Positions 1-6,273 are shown, numbered from the stretch's first letter. The stretch is DNA of 10,318 bases from a bacterium (GCA_030619985.1 JAUXAI010000043.1:1-10318), one strand, 5' to 3'. A program made the numbers and translations. Notes: generated by a model not told the origin, from the letters alone.

Positions 1-297
1 AGCCTCCCTGCGAATCTTTCTCATCTCCTCAATCTTTATGGAAGTTCCGGTCGGTTCAATTACTTTGACATCTGGATACTTATCAAGATCGATTCGGATA
101 CAATTTCTACATTTATCGCAAGAATCAATATCGCCTTTTTGGCAGTTCAGTGTTTTAGCTAGGGTCTTGGCAGTAAGTCCTTTGCCCACACCATCTGGCC
201 CAACAAAGAGATAGGCGTGGGATAGGCGATTATTCTTGATGGCGCTCTGAAGTATTTTAATCGCCCCTTCCTGCCCAATGATATCCTTAAAACTCAT
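1..297 (-). CDS. holB: DNA polymerase III delta-prime subunit, N-terminal part (cut by window edge)
   Basis: The reading frame starts at the ATG at 297 and runs off the window after 99 codons with no stop. It begins MSFKDIIGQE and has a Walker A-like GPDGVGKG at residues 33-40. Four cysteines (C52, C60, C63, C66) have the spacing of the zinc module of clamp-loader AAA+ subunits. SHAYLF at 26-31 is also typical. Delta-prime is the stator of the clamp loader, which places the sliding clamp on DNA at the replication fork. The gamma/tau subunit DnaX shares this fold, but the short N-terminus and the DIIGQ start fit delta-prime better. The ribosome binding site AAGGAAGG lies at 301-308. The upstream spacer contains DnaA boxes, one of them about 23 bases before the start codon, so DnaA control of this gene is possible. 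The family call is firm; the delta-prime versus tau choice is less certain because the C-terminus is missing. Confidence 0.85.
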   Translation of the reverse strand, partial: MSFKDIIGQEGAIKILQSAIKNNRLSHAYLFVGPDGVGKGLTAKTLAKTLNCQKGDIDSCDKCRNCIRIDLDKYPDVKVIEPTGTSIKIEEMRKIRREA

Positions 298-331
298 ATT
301 CCTTCCTTTGGGGATAACTTGTGGATAACTC

Positions 332-359
332 TTAATGCAAACTTATAAGTAGAGGTCAA
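332..359 (-). promoter_or_regulatory. Weak candidate promoter for holB
   Basis: On the minus strand TTGACC (354-359, five of six bases of the -35 consensus) is followed 16 bases later by CATTAA (332-337), a poor -10. Transcription would then start close to the DnaA box at 320-328, so DnaA bound there would cover the start point. The spacer contains a perfect 10-bp palindrome, ACTTATAAGT, at 341-350. The -10 match is weak, so this is only a suggestion. Confidence 0.25.
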
Positions 360-472
360 TTAGTCCACTTCAGGTCCAGTGGTCTGGATTACAGTCGATA
401 TTGGCTCTAAGTCCTTTATTCACAGGGGTTTAGAGGGATAGAATACTGATTTTATAGACTCCCTGGCTTCAG

Positions 473-498
473 AGTTTCTCAGAAACTTTTCGACGAAA
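473..498. repeat. Two adjacent dyads between DnaA boxes
   Basis: AGTTTCT (473-479) and AGAAACT (481-487) form a dyad around one central base. It is followed directly by TTTCG (488-492) and CGAAA (494-498) around a central A. The arms are too close for a good RNA hairpin at full length, so protein binding to DNA or repeat debris is more likely. A further small stem, TCCAG/CTGGA, lies at 375-388. Confidence 0.4.
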
Positions 499-523
499 GA
501 GGATGGACTGTGGATAACTTGGC

Positions 524-595
524 CCAAGCAGGCTACCAGCTACAAGCCTCGATCTGCATGTGACCTGTAGCCTGAAGCCTGGAGCCCTAATCCTC
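524..595. repeat. Degenerate AGCCT/GGCTAC short-period repeat
   Basis: On the minus strand the sequence just after the DUF2721 stop reads as repeated variants of CAGGCTTCAGGCTACAGG, ending with TAGCTGGTAGCC. The period is irregular, about 9 to 10 bases. The TAG stop of the DUF2721 gene (587-589) is inside or at the edge of this block. With the DnaA-box cluster it fills the gene-free stretch 300-586. Confidence 0.5.
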
Positions 596-1066
596 CATAA
601 GTTTTTCTTCTATCTGAATCTCCATGAGCGTTGTTCTATAGGATATCTGAATCTCCATAGCGGCAAAGATGGCCCCAACCAAGACCAGAAGCATCCCCAG
701 GCTAAACATAAGTATAGCAAGCATTATTATAGCCGATATCTTGAAGCTTAAGGCAATACTTATAGATGTTATGACGAAGAAAATAACACCTATGTAGAGA
801 CAGAGCGTAGCGTTCTTCTGGTATCTTCCCCTCCCTACCAAGATTTCAAGCTGCTTCTTGATGCTCTCCAGACGGGTTTTATCAATATTGGTCAAAACCT
901 CCTTGGCCAAGAAGGCCCTCTTTTCAGTATTGAACTGGTGGATGCGGTCGATGATTCTTCCATACTTATTCTGAAGGCTTAAGAGTAGAAGCCCACAGCA
1001 GGAGACCATAATGGCTGGGGTGAGGACTCCACCTATAATCCTGGTTACTTCTGTTATCTGGCCCAT
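587..1066 (-). CDS. DUF2721 family membrane protein
   Basis: This 159-residue protein starts MGQITEVTRI. A hydrophobic segment at about 9-31 (APxx-like core, SCCGLLLLSL) is followed by NKYGRIIDRIHQFN at 33-46. That pattern is typical of the DUF2721 family, whose members have a glycine-rich first helix followed by an N-R-Y-G-R-x-x-D-R motif. A charged, probably coiled segment fills 47-85. Two further membrane helices lie at about 88-108 and 112-137, and the tail is acidic. The start at 1066 is preferred over an in-frame TTG at 1090 because AGGAGG (1073-1078) lies six bases before it; the TTG lies inside a repeat and upstream of that site. The function is unknown. It stands apart from the moa operon, with its own possible promoter at 1167-1175. 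Confidence 0.8.
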   Translation of the reverse strand: MGQITEVTRIIGGVLTPAIMVSCCGLLLLSLQNKYGRIIDRIHQFNTEKRAFLAKEVLTNIDKTRLESIKKQLEILVGRGRYQKNATLCLYIGVIFFVITSISIALSFKISAIIMLAILMFSLGMLLVLVGAIFAAMEIQISYRTTLMEIQIEEKLMED

Positions 1067-1083
1067 TTCATTCCTCCTTGCAA

Positions 1084-1160
1084 CCGCCAAAACGCTAAAA
1101 GTCCGCCAAAGCGCAAAAAAACAATTTGGCGTCTTGGCGATTTTCTTTTGCGTCTTCGCG
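1084..1160. repeat. Short repeat family B (CGCCAAAGCGCA / TTGCGTCTTCGCG), imperfect dyad
   Basis: The left half has CGCCAAAACGCT (1085-1096) and CGCCAAAGCGCA (1104-1115). The right half has the reverse-complement type, TTTGGCGTCTTGGCG (1125-1139) and TTGCGTCTTCGCG (1148-1160). Together they form an imperfect inverted repeat of about 77 bp. The same motif family (TGCGTCTTTGCG) occurs inside moaA at 2641-2678. This block lies in the 5' leader of the DUF2721 gene. Confidence 0.65.
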
Positions 1161-1166
1161 TTACCT

Positions 1167-1175
1167 ATTTTACCA
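1167..1175 (-). promoter_or_regulatory. Candidate extended -10 promoter for the DUF2721 gene
   Basis: On the minus strand TGGTAAAAT has the TGn-TAnAAT form of an extended -10 element. No good -35 hexamer is seen at 17 bases. The DNA upstream (1176-1209) is very A/T-rich, as is common before bacterial promoters. The transcript would begin about 95 bases before the start codon and include repeat B. Confidence 0.3.
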
Positions 1176-1209
1176 TAATCTCTACTGAATTAAAAGTATA
1201 ACTTTAATA

Positions 1210-1298
1210 AGCGGGTGACTCGGCAGATCTCTATGAGTGGGAGGATCCACACCGGGCGGCGGGGCCCGCGAAGAGAGAATGCCGAGGCAGGACCCGCT
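1210..1298. ncRNA. GC-rich three-way-junction element (candidate structured RNA, strand unknown)
   Basis: These 89 bases are about 67% G+C between A/T-rich flanks. Complementary blocks are nested. AGCGGGT (1210-1216) pairs with ACCCGCT (1292-1298). CTCGGCA (1219-1225) pairs with TGCCGAG (1280-1286). TCTCT (1228-1232) pairs with AGAGA (1272-1276). Inside are two hairpins: GTGG/CCAC (1237-1240/1247-1250, loop GAGGAT) and CGGGC/GCCCG (1253-1257/1264-1268, loop GGCGGG). The result is a long basal stem with two arms. The minus-strand version overlaps the mogA stop codon (1297-1299) and would be the 3' part of the moa transcript. There is no T run next to it, so it is not a standard terminator. I do not recognise the RNA family. 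A mobile palindromic repeat is the main alternative. Confidence 0.45.
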
Positions 1299-1782
1299 AT
1301 AAACAGTGGCTAGTGTTCCCTTTTAGTATTTCAATCCCGTGCTTCACTGCTGGTAGAATGACCTCAAGGTTTTCCTTAATTGCCTTGGGGCTTCCGGGCA
1401 GGTTAATGATGAGGCTCTTCTTTCGTGTTCCCACTATAGCCCGGGAGAGCATGCTAAAGGAGGTCTTCTCCAATCCCTTTATCCTCATAGCTTCCGCGAA
1501 ACCGGGCACTTCCTTTTCGATTACCTCTTTCGTTGCTTCTGGAGTAACATCTCTTGGCCCGATCCCTGTTCCTCCGCTGGTCAGGATCAGATCGAGCCTT
1601 AATTTATCTACCCAATTTATCAACTTCTCCTTAATCTGATCCTTCTCGTCTGGTATGATCTTGTACTCTGAGACCTCTGCTGGTAATTTTTTAACCATCT
1701 CCTTCATAATTGGACCACTCTCATCCTTCCTCTCTCCTCTCGATGCCTTATCACTAATTACCAGTATTCCTACTTTTATCAT
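1297..1782 (-). CDS. mogA: Molybdopterin adenylyltransferase (MogA/MoaB-type MoCF domain)
   Basis: This 161-residue single-domain protein activates molybdopterin with ATP, giving adenylyl-molybdopterin, the substrate for metal insertion by MoeA. It has VGILVISDKASRGERKDESG at the N-terminus, the TSGGTGIGPRD loop at about 68-78 followed by TPEAT, and NLPGSPKA at 127-134. These are the pterin- and nucleotide-binding motifs of the MogA/MoaB family, and SRGE plus DESG favour MogA. The length is normal. The ATG at 1782 follows moaC by 11 bases and has GGGAG at 1789-1793. It is the last gene of the moaA-moaC-mogA operon. The stop codon overlaps the GC-rich folded element that follows. Family assignment is strong; the exact MogA versus MoaB name is less certain, and MoaB can do the same reaction in some lineages. 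Confidence 0.9.
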   Translation of the reverse strand: MIKVGILVISDKASRGERKDESGPIMKEMVKKLPAEVSEYKIIPDEKDQIKEKLINWVDKLRLDLILTSGGTGIGPRDVTPEATKEVIEKEVPGFAEAMRIKGLEKTSFSMLSRAIVGTRKKSLIINLPGSPKAIKENLEVILPAVKHGIEILKGNTSHCL

Positions 1783-1793
1783 ACTCCACTCCC

Positions 1794-2267
1794 TTACTTT
1801 CGAATGAAGACGCCGCTCCTTCCTCCGGTCTTCTTTACTAACTTCACATCTGAGATGACCATCTCCCTGTCCACTGCCTTACACATATCGTAGATGGTTA
1901 AAGCGCTGATACTTGCTGCCATTAAAGCCTCCATTTCCACTCCGGTCCTTCCCAGACACTTCACCTTTGAAATTATTCCGATTCTATCCTTTCCTTTTAG
2001 ATTAAAAGTGATCTCTATATTGCTGATCTCCAAAGGATGGCACATAGGGATGAGTTCGCTGGTTCTCTTGGCAGCCATAATCCCGGCCACCTTGGCCACA
2101 GATAACACATCCCCCTTAGCCATTTTTCCCTCTTTAATTATTCTTAAGGTCTTGGGCTTCATAATGACATCCGCAGAGGCTATCGCTTCTCGTTTTGTAA
2201 TCCTCTTCCCACTGACATCCACCATCTTAGCCCTTCCTTTCCTATCAAAATGAGTAAGTTTTACCAT
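1794..2267 (-). CDS. moaC: Cyclic pyranopterin monophosphate synthase
   Basis: MoaC acts after MoaA and converts 3',8-cyclo-7,8-dihydro-GTP to cyclic pyranopterin monophosphate in the cytoplasm. The 157-residue protein has all the usual blocks: [16 protein letters not shown] (15-30), [20 protein letters not shown] (51-70), LIPMCHPL with H77, [10 protein letters not shown] (106-115), and [13 protein letters not shown] with D127 and K130, followed by the KTGGRSG end. K51, H77, D127 and K130 correspond to the active-site lysines, histidine and aspartate of the family. The length is normal. The start at 2267 lies one base after the moaA stop. Its ribosome binding site, AGGAGG (2273-2278), is inside the last codons of moaA, so translation of the two is likely coupled. 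Confidence 0.95.
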   Translation of the reverse strand: MVKLTHFDRKGRAKMVDVSGKRITKREAIASADVIMKPKTLRIIKEGKMAKGDVLSVAKVAGIMAAKRTSELIPMCHPLEISNIEITFNLKGKDRIGIISKVKCLGRTGVEMEALMAASISALTIYDMCKAVDREMVISDVKLVKKTGGRSGVFIRK

Positions 2268-2268
2268 C

Positions 2269-3264
2269 TTAGCCTCCTATCTTAGACATAACCTGGTCAT
2301 TTCCTTTAATGAAATGCTTCTCCGGTTTATTCTTTAAAGCCTCTTCAAATAATTCCTTGATTTCTCTATATCCTGCGCCAGTCCGTAAGAGTGTCTTAAT
2401 ATCTATCCCATAATCAGAGAAGAGGCAGGGATATAACTTTCCATCCGCTGTTAACCTTAAGCGATTGCAGGTAGCGCAGAAATGCTCACTCATAGGCGTT
2501 ATAAATCCTATGGTTCCTAAAGATTTTTCAAATCTAAAAGACTTCGCTGGTCCAGCACCCCTCACCTCTGCTGGAATCAATTCTCCCAATTCTCTCAATC
2601 TTTCTCTAATGATAGAAGTGGGAACAAACTCGAAAGATGATTTTTGCGTCTTTGCGATTAATTTTGCGCCTTTGCGGTCACAAAAGGGCATATACTCAAT
2701 GAATCTAATGTGCAGTGGTCGATCCAGGCTCATCTTAGCAAAGTCCAGAACCTCATCATCATTTATTCCCTTCATGACTACAACATTTATCTTCACCGGC
2801 TCAAGGCCCCTTTTTAAGGCCTCTTCTATTCCATCCAGGACAAGAGATAATCTCCCTACTTTGGTAATGCGATGGAACTTATTGGCATCCAGACTATCCA
2901 GACTAATATTTATCCTTTGGAGTCCAGCATTCTTCAAATCCCGAACATAATCCCTTAAGAGAATCCCATTAGTGGTCATGCTCAGATCCTCGACGCCTTT
3001 AAGATTAGCAAGTATCTCTACTAAATAGACTACCCCTTTTCTCACTAAAGGTTCCCCCCCAGTAATCCTGACCTTATCTATCCCCCAATCTATGCTATAT
3101 CTTACTATCTCTTCTATTTCCTCAAACCTCAGGATATCCTCATGTCCTAAGGGTTTAATCCCCTCTGGAGGCATGCAGTAAATGCACCGCAGGTTGCATC
3201 TATCAGTTACAGAGACTCTCAAATAATTGATTCTACGCTGATACCTATCAATTAGTAGCTCCAT
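2269..3264 (-). CDS. moaA: GTP 3',8-cyclase (radical SAM molybdenum cofactor protein A)
   Basis: MoaA makes 3',8-cyclo-7,8-dihydro-GTP from GTP by radical SAM chemistry, the first step of cofactor synthesis. The 331-residue protein has the SAM cluster motif CNLRCIYC (C23, C27, C30), GGEP at 69-72, and the second, GTP-binding 4Fe-4S site with C263, C266 and C280. It ends in Gly-Gly, as needed for activity in this family. The ATG at 3264 has AAGGA at 3271-3275. An unusual basic block, roughly residues 197-208 ([12 protein letters not shown]), sits between the conserved RFIEYMPF strand and the [15 protein letters not shown] helix. Its DNA (2641-2678) matches the intergenic repeat family at 1084-1160, so it looks like an in-frame repeat insertion. 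All catalytic residues are intact. It is the first gene of moaA-moaC-mogA. Confidence 0.95.
   Translation of the reverse strand: MELLIDRYQRRINYLRVSVTDRCNLRCIYCMPPEGIKPLGHEDILRFEEIEEIVRYSIDWGIDKVRITGGEPLVRKGVVYLVEILANLKGVEDLSMTTNGILLRDYVRDLKNAGLQRINISLDSLDANKFHRITKVGRLSLVLDGIEEALKRGLEPVKINVVVMKGINDDEVLDFAKMSLDRPLHIRFIEYMPFCDRKGAKLIAKTQKSSFEFVPTSIIRERLRELGELIPAEVRGAGPAKSFRFEKSLGTIGFITPMSEHFCATCNRLRLTADGKLYPCLFSDYGIDIKTLLRTGAGYREIKELFEEALKNKPEKHFIKGNDQVMSKIGG
2641..2678. repeat. Repeat family B copy inside moaA (in frame)
   Basis: The plus strand reads TTGCGTCTTTGCG (2644-2656), then ATTAATT, then TGCGCCTTTGCGG (2664-2676). This is the same GCGTCTTNGCG pattern as the spacer repeat at 1125-1160. 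About 36 to 39 bases, a multiple of three, lie between codons for conserved MoaA segments, so the frame is kept. Confidence 0.6.
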
Positions 3265-3284
3265 TTCGCATCCTTTTGTCTTGA

Positions 3285-3420
3285 TCTCTCACTTTCCCAC
3301 TTTCTCATCTGCTCATCTGCTTTATCTCTTGTCCCTCACCAATCCACCTAATCCAACCAATCCACCCAATTTACTGCCCGCCTTCCCACTTTCTCACTTT
3401 CTCACTTTCTCACTTTCCCA
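3285..3420. repeat. Pyrimidine-rich tandem repeats between the GH94 gene and moaA
   Basis: Four 8-bp units of ACTTTCTC (the last is ACTTTCCC) run 3388-3419, and related units lie at 3288-3312. Between them, about 3340-3372, is a different tandem of a 9-base CCAATCCAC-type unit. The minus strand is therefore almost pure purine at 3388-3419. The GH94 stop TGA (3410-3412) and its last two codons are made by the repeat. No promoter for moaA can be recognised in it. Confidence 0.75.
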
Positions 3421-5788
3421 TTACTACTCTTACCTTACGGCTTTTTCCATCCTTGTGGGGCTTAATCAGATTTCCTTCTATCTTCTTTCCATCTACATAG
3501 ATTTCTTTTACTCCATGCTCTACCCCTTTTGGATTCTCAATGAGAATCTCATAGGTCGCTCCCCTAAAGGGTCTTCTTATCTTTGCCTTCTTCCAAGAGG
3601 AAGGAAGATGGGGATCAATCCTTATTCCCTCCACATGCTTTCTAACACCCAGCATCCATTCAGTAACAATCATATAGACCCAGCCTACGGTGCCAGTAAG
3701 CCAGGAGAAGGCCCCTTCCCCAAAGAGATAGGGATGGCCAGGTCCCACCAGATATTCACTGAATACATAGGGCTCCATCTTATAGAGTTCGTAATCCTTC
3801 TGTTTATTGGGCATAATCTTCTTCAGTGTCTGCCAAGCTTTATTGGAATATCCCAACATAAGATAGGCTACGATAAGAAAGGTTGCTGCATGACAGAAGA
3901 TAGCGCCATTCTCCTTAGTTCCTGGAGCAAACATAGTCGCCCGACCCAATGAAGGCTCATATTGGCTATAGGTAGGATAGAATAAAGCCGGGCCATGGTC
4001 ACTATCCAGATATTTGTCTATTGACTCCAAGAGTAACTTCAACCTCTTCTTGGGAACAATATCTGAAAGGATAGCCCAGGACTGGGTATTTAAAAAGATC
4101 TTTCCCTCTTTATTCCTATTCGAACCAAAGGCCTCTCCAGTATCCTTAAATCCCCTGAGATACCACTCCCCATCCCAGGCATTCTCATTGATTATCTCAG
4201 TCATCTCCTCTGCCCGATCCTTTAACTTCTGGGACATCTTTTCATCCTCTATAAGAGCCGCTAAACGGGAGGCAACCTTAAGGGAACCCACAAAAGCCTG
4301 GGCAAGCATCACGCTTTCCCCCTTCCCCTTAATCCCACAGGCATCCAAACCATCATTCCAGTCTCCTCGGCCTATAAGGGGAAGACCGTGTGTCCCCCGA
4401 TGAGAATAGGTATAGTCCAATTCCCGATAGATATGTTCCATAACCGTTCCTTCTCCCTCTTTAGGACACCACTCATCCACTAAATAGGGGGCCTTCTCCC
4501 TTAAGATTCCGATATCCCCAGTCTCCCGAATGTACTCAGAAACGAGGTAGGCCAGCCAGATGGTCTGACCTTTCATGGGTGGAGCATCCCCTGGTCCCCA
4601 GAGGGAGTAATTCACAGCATTCGTCCCATCAGCACGCACCAAAGAGGCTAATTTCAAAATAGTCTCGCGCACCAATTGCGGTTCAAAAGCCGCCAAACTC
4701 TCAGCATCCTGTACTATTCCCCGGTATCCTCTTCCCGGACCCCCACCATGATAGTAGGAAGGGTTACGATTCCAGAGGTTATTAATATATAACTGATAAG
4801 GAAGCCAAGTATTTACTAAGGTATTGAAATCCTCATCTGGGGTCTCAATCTTAATCTTTGATGTCTTCTCTTTCCAATCCTTCCTTACGGCATCTAATTC
4901 CTTCCTCACCTGAATGACATCCTGATATTTATTTAGAGTTTCTTTTGCTTTCTCTTTACTTTCGGTCTGCCCCAGAATAAAGACAAACTCCTTTTCCTCC
5001 AATCCATCCAATCCAAAGTTATGCTGCAATACTCCTACCGCATCCTCTCCTTCACAATTAGAGTTCCCTAAAGCCTCGTTCTTCAGTCCATCGGGATTCG
5101 AGATATCATTATACCTTCCGGTGAAGGCTGTCTTAAGACACTCGTAGCCATCCACTTTAAAATTGGAGCCAAAGAAGACCAGCCCCTCAAAAGGTCTAAT
5201 ATCTCCTTCCTGCCACTGGGCAGACTTCCGCCCTAAGATGGCTTTTGCCTCACCATCCCACCAGACCTTATTATAAAGAGTAGTAACATTATGGATGCGC
5301 AACTCTAAAAAATATTGACCGATAAGCCATTCAATAAAGCCATAAAGATGGAATCTTCTCTTTCTTCTGGTATCATTCTTTATCCTCACCTTCCAGATCT
5401 CACAGGGCTCTTTCCGGGGAACAAAGTAGGTTATCTCTCCTGTCACCCCAAAGGCCTTAGTAGTAATGGTGGTATATCCTAAACCATGCCTTCCCTCATA
5501 GAAGTCCAGTTCCCTCCTCATAGGCTGCCAGTTCAAACTCCAATACTGCCCAGTGGTTAAGTCCTTCAGATAGACATACCTTCCCGGCCGGTCAGTCAAG
5601 AAATTACTTGGGCCCCATCTTAAAATTCTATTAATTCCGCAGTCCTTATAGAAACTATAGCCTCCCCCAGTATGAGAGACCAGGGCGCAGTAATCCTCAT
5701 TGGTCAGATAATTGATCCAGGGACGAGGCGTCGCCGGATTGGTTATCACATACTCCTGATTCTTCTCATCAAAATGTCCGTATTCCAT
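3410..5788 (-). CDS. GH94 glycoside phosphorylase (chitobiose/cellobiose phosphorylase-like)
   Basis: This 792-residue protein resembles GH94 enzymes, which split beta-linked disaccharides with phosphate to give a sugar 1-phosphate and a free sugar, probably in the cytoplasm (no signal peptide is seen). The N-terminal beta-sandwich part (MEYGHFDEKNQEYVITNP, SHTGGGYSFYKD, DRPGRYVYL) is close to diacetylchitobiose phosphorylase, as is the total length. In the barrel, GDWNDGLD (475-482) holds the general acid aspartate, ENGAIFCHA gives the phosphate-binding histidine (H633), and WLTGTVGW gives the threonine (T700). The motif usually written GYRD before xxQD here reads GYRG (354-357), so a sugar-binding acid of characterised relatives is missing. 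Substrate is therefore uncertain. The ATG at 5788 has AGGGGG at 5795-5800; an in-frame TTG at 5806 lies upstream of that site. It is an outlier among cofactor genes. Confidence 0.85.
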   Translation of the reverse strand: MEYGHFDEKNQEYVITNPATPRPWINYLTNEDYCALVSHTGGGYSFYKDCGINRILRWGPSNFLTDRPGRYVYLKDLTTGQYWSLNWQPMRRELDFYEGRHGLGYTTITTKAFGVTGEITYFVPRKEPCEIWKVRIKNDTRRKRRFHLYGFIEWLIGQYFLELRIHNVTTLYNKVWWDGEAKAILGRKSAQWQEGDIRPFEGLVFFGSNFKVDGYECLKTAFTGRYNDISNPDGLKNEALGNSNCEGEDAVGVLQHNFGLDGLEEKEFVFILGQTESKEKAKETLNKYQDVIQVRKELDAVRKDWKEKTSKIKIETPDEDFNTLVNTWLPYQLYINNLWNRNPSYYHGGGPGRGYRGIVQDAESLAAFEPQLVRETILKLASLVRADGTNAVNYSLWGPGDAPPMKGQTIWLAYLVSEYIRETGDIGILREKAPYLVDEWCPKEGEGTVMEHIYRELDYTYSHRGTHGLPLIGRGDWNDGLDACGIKGKGESVMLAQAFVGSLKVASRLAALIEDEKMSQKLKDRAEEMTEIINENAWDGEWYLRGFKDTGEAFGSNRNKEGKIFLNTQSWAILSDIVPKKRLKLLLESIDKYLDSDHGPALFYPTYSQYEPSLGRATMFAPGTKENGAIFCHAATFLIVAYLMLGYSNKAWQTLKKIMPNKQKDYELYKMEPYVFSEYLVGPGHPYLFGEGAFSWLTGTVGWVYMIVTEWMLGVRKHVEGIRIDPHLPSSWKKAKIRRPFRGATYEILIENPKGVEHGVKEIYVDGKKIEGNLIKPHKDGKSRKVRVVMGK

Positions 5789-5804
5789 CTTTGACCCCCT
5801 TATC

Positions 5805-5885
5805 AATTAACAATGAACATTGAGCATTGAACATTGAACAATTAAAAATTAAAAATTCAAAGTACAAATTGAAAAATGCAAAATT
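5805..5885. repeat. A/T-rich short-period repeat upstream of the GH94 gene
   Basis: Three copies of a 9-base unit like GAACATTGA / GAGCATTGA lie at about 5814-5839. They are followed by ATTAAAAATTAAAAATTC and related A-rich words to about 5885. This family is not seen elsewhere in the window. No coding signal on the plus strand is convincing. Confidence 0.6.
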
Positions 5886-5915
5886 AAATCAGTTGGTTTA
5901 TCAGGAAATTATTAT

Positions 5916-6218
5916 CTATCTAATGGCACCGAAAGCCTTAGATATTGCTTCCAAAGTTTCTATTGCTTTCTCTCTTGTTTTGTTTAGCGATTCCAAATTT
6001 TTGTTAATTTTTTCTTGTTCTTTTTCAGGTAGTTCTTCTCCTTTAGAAGTGTTCAATTCAATGGAGCGATAAATTAATTCCATTTGGGTAGTCACCATTA
6101 ATGTTGATTGTGATACTAAATTAAGGTTTGTAGATATTTTCATCACTTCTTTCATAGATTTATTGATCTTCATATTTACTATTGTTGCCGCTGCTATAAC
6201 TATAGTAGCTAACGCCAT
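5916..6218 (-). CDS. Small hypothetical membrane-anchored coiled-coil protein, with a UGA near its 5' end
   Basis: I do not recognise this 100-residue protein. It begins with a hydrophobic stretch, MALATIVIAAATIV. A helical Met/Ser/Thr-rich part follows, then a charged segment (EELPEKEQEKINKNLESLNKTREKAIETLE, here about 61-90) that looks like a coiled coil. The only good ribosome binding site, AAGGAGG (6258-6264), is 39 bases before this ATG but six bases before another ATG at 6251 in the same frame. That frame reads MGTFNCIVA, then TGA, then IMALATIV. If the TGA were TGG (Trp), the result would be one clean membrane helix. So the gene may carry a nonsense mutation, be restarted after a leader peptide, or contain a base error. 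Base composition is A/T-richer than its neighbours, suggesting an accessory gene. Confidence 0.5.
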   Translation of the reverse strand: MALATIVIAAATIVNMKINKSMKEVMKISTNLNLVSQSTLMVTTQMELIYRSIELNTSKGEELPEKEQEKINKNLESLNKTREKAIETLEAISKAFGAIR

Positions 6219-6221
6219 TAT

Positions 6222-6251
6222 TCACGCCACTATACAATTAAATGTTCCCAT
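6222..6251 (-). CDS. Nine-codon leader or broken start of the small membrane protein
   Basis: ATG at 6251 follows a near-perfect AAGGAGG with a six-base gap and encodes MGTFNCIVA before TGA (6222-6224). Three bases later, in the same frame, comes the ATG of the 100-residue protein. Such spacing would permit re-initiation. The hydrophobic end (FNCIVA) runs smoothly into the downstream helix, which favours a single ancestral gene with a TGG to TGA change over a true leader peptide. Confidence 0.4.
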   Translation of the reverse strand: MGTFNCIVA

Positions 6252-6273
6252 CGTGCACCTCCTTATTTATTCT

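Larger units (their letters stand above)
309..517. promoter_or_regulatory. Cluster of three exact DnaA boxes plus one near-box (possible origin or DnaA-controlled region)
   Basis: The nonamer TTATNCACA occurs exactly three times: TTATCCACA on minus at 320-328, TTATTCACA on plus at 416-424, and TTATCCACA on minus at 509-517. A one-mismatch box, TTATCCCCA on minus at 309-317, sits 11 bp from the first. The plus-strand box is followed by GGGG (425-428) and then an A/T-rich stretch with TAG and GAT triplets (431-460), loosely like a box, GC clamp, DnaA-trio order. With equal base use, about 0.01 exact matches would be expected in 290 bp on both strands. The region lies between the DUF2721 gene and holB, a replisome gene. 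It could be a replication origin, a DnaA titration site, or a DnaA operator for holB. The sites are seen; the role is inferred. Confidence 0.6.

Noticed and set aside
1210-1298. tRNA or known ribozyme in the three-way-junction element
   Set aside because: The outer stem is 7 bp like an acceptor stem, but no TTCRA loop, anticodon arm or CCA context is seen on either strand, and no hammerhead or twister core words are present.
1210-1298. Terminator of the moa operon
   Set aside because: The fold is large and branched and no T run follows the stem on either strand.
1313-2950. Long plus-strand open frames opposite mogA, moaC and moaA
   Set aside because: They are antisense frames of strongly conserved genes, with no recognisable motifs.
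3285-3420. CRISPR array
   Set aside because: The units are 8 to 9 bases and directly tandem, with no 25-40 base repeats and unique spacers.
3281-3952. Plus-strand protein of about 220 residues
   Set aside because: It is translated from tandem repeats and the antisense of the GH94 gene, with no family motif or ribosome binding site.
4992-5017. Second repeat-derived insertion in a gene (CCAATCCATCCAATCC in the GH94 gene)
   Set aside because: It resembles the spacer tandem at 3340-3372, but the encoded GLDGLEE fits the normal loop length in this family, so chance is as likely.
5827-6072. Plus-strand 81-residue frame
   Set aside because: It starts in the A/T-rich repeat and is antisense to the small membrane protein; no ribosome binding site is seen.
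5916-6251. Genome-wide reassignment of TGA to Trp or selenocysteine use
   Set aside because: The GH94, tupB and tupC genes end with TGA at the expected family length, TGG is used for Trp, and the TGA lies in a membrane segment with no recognisable insertion element.
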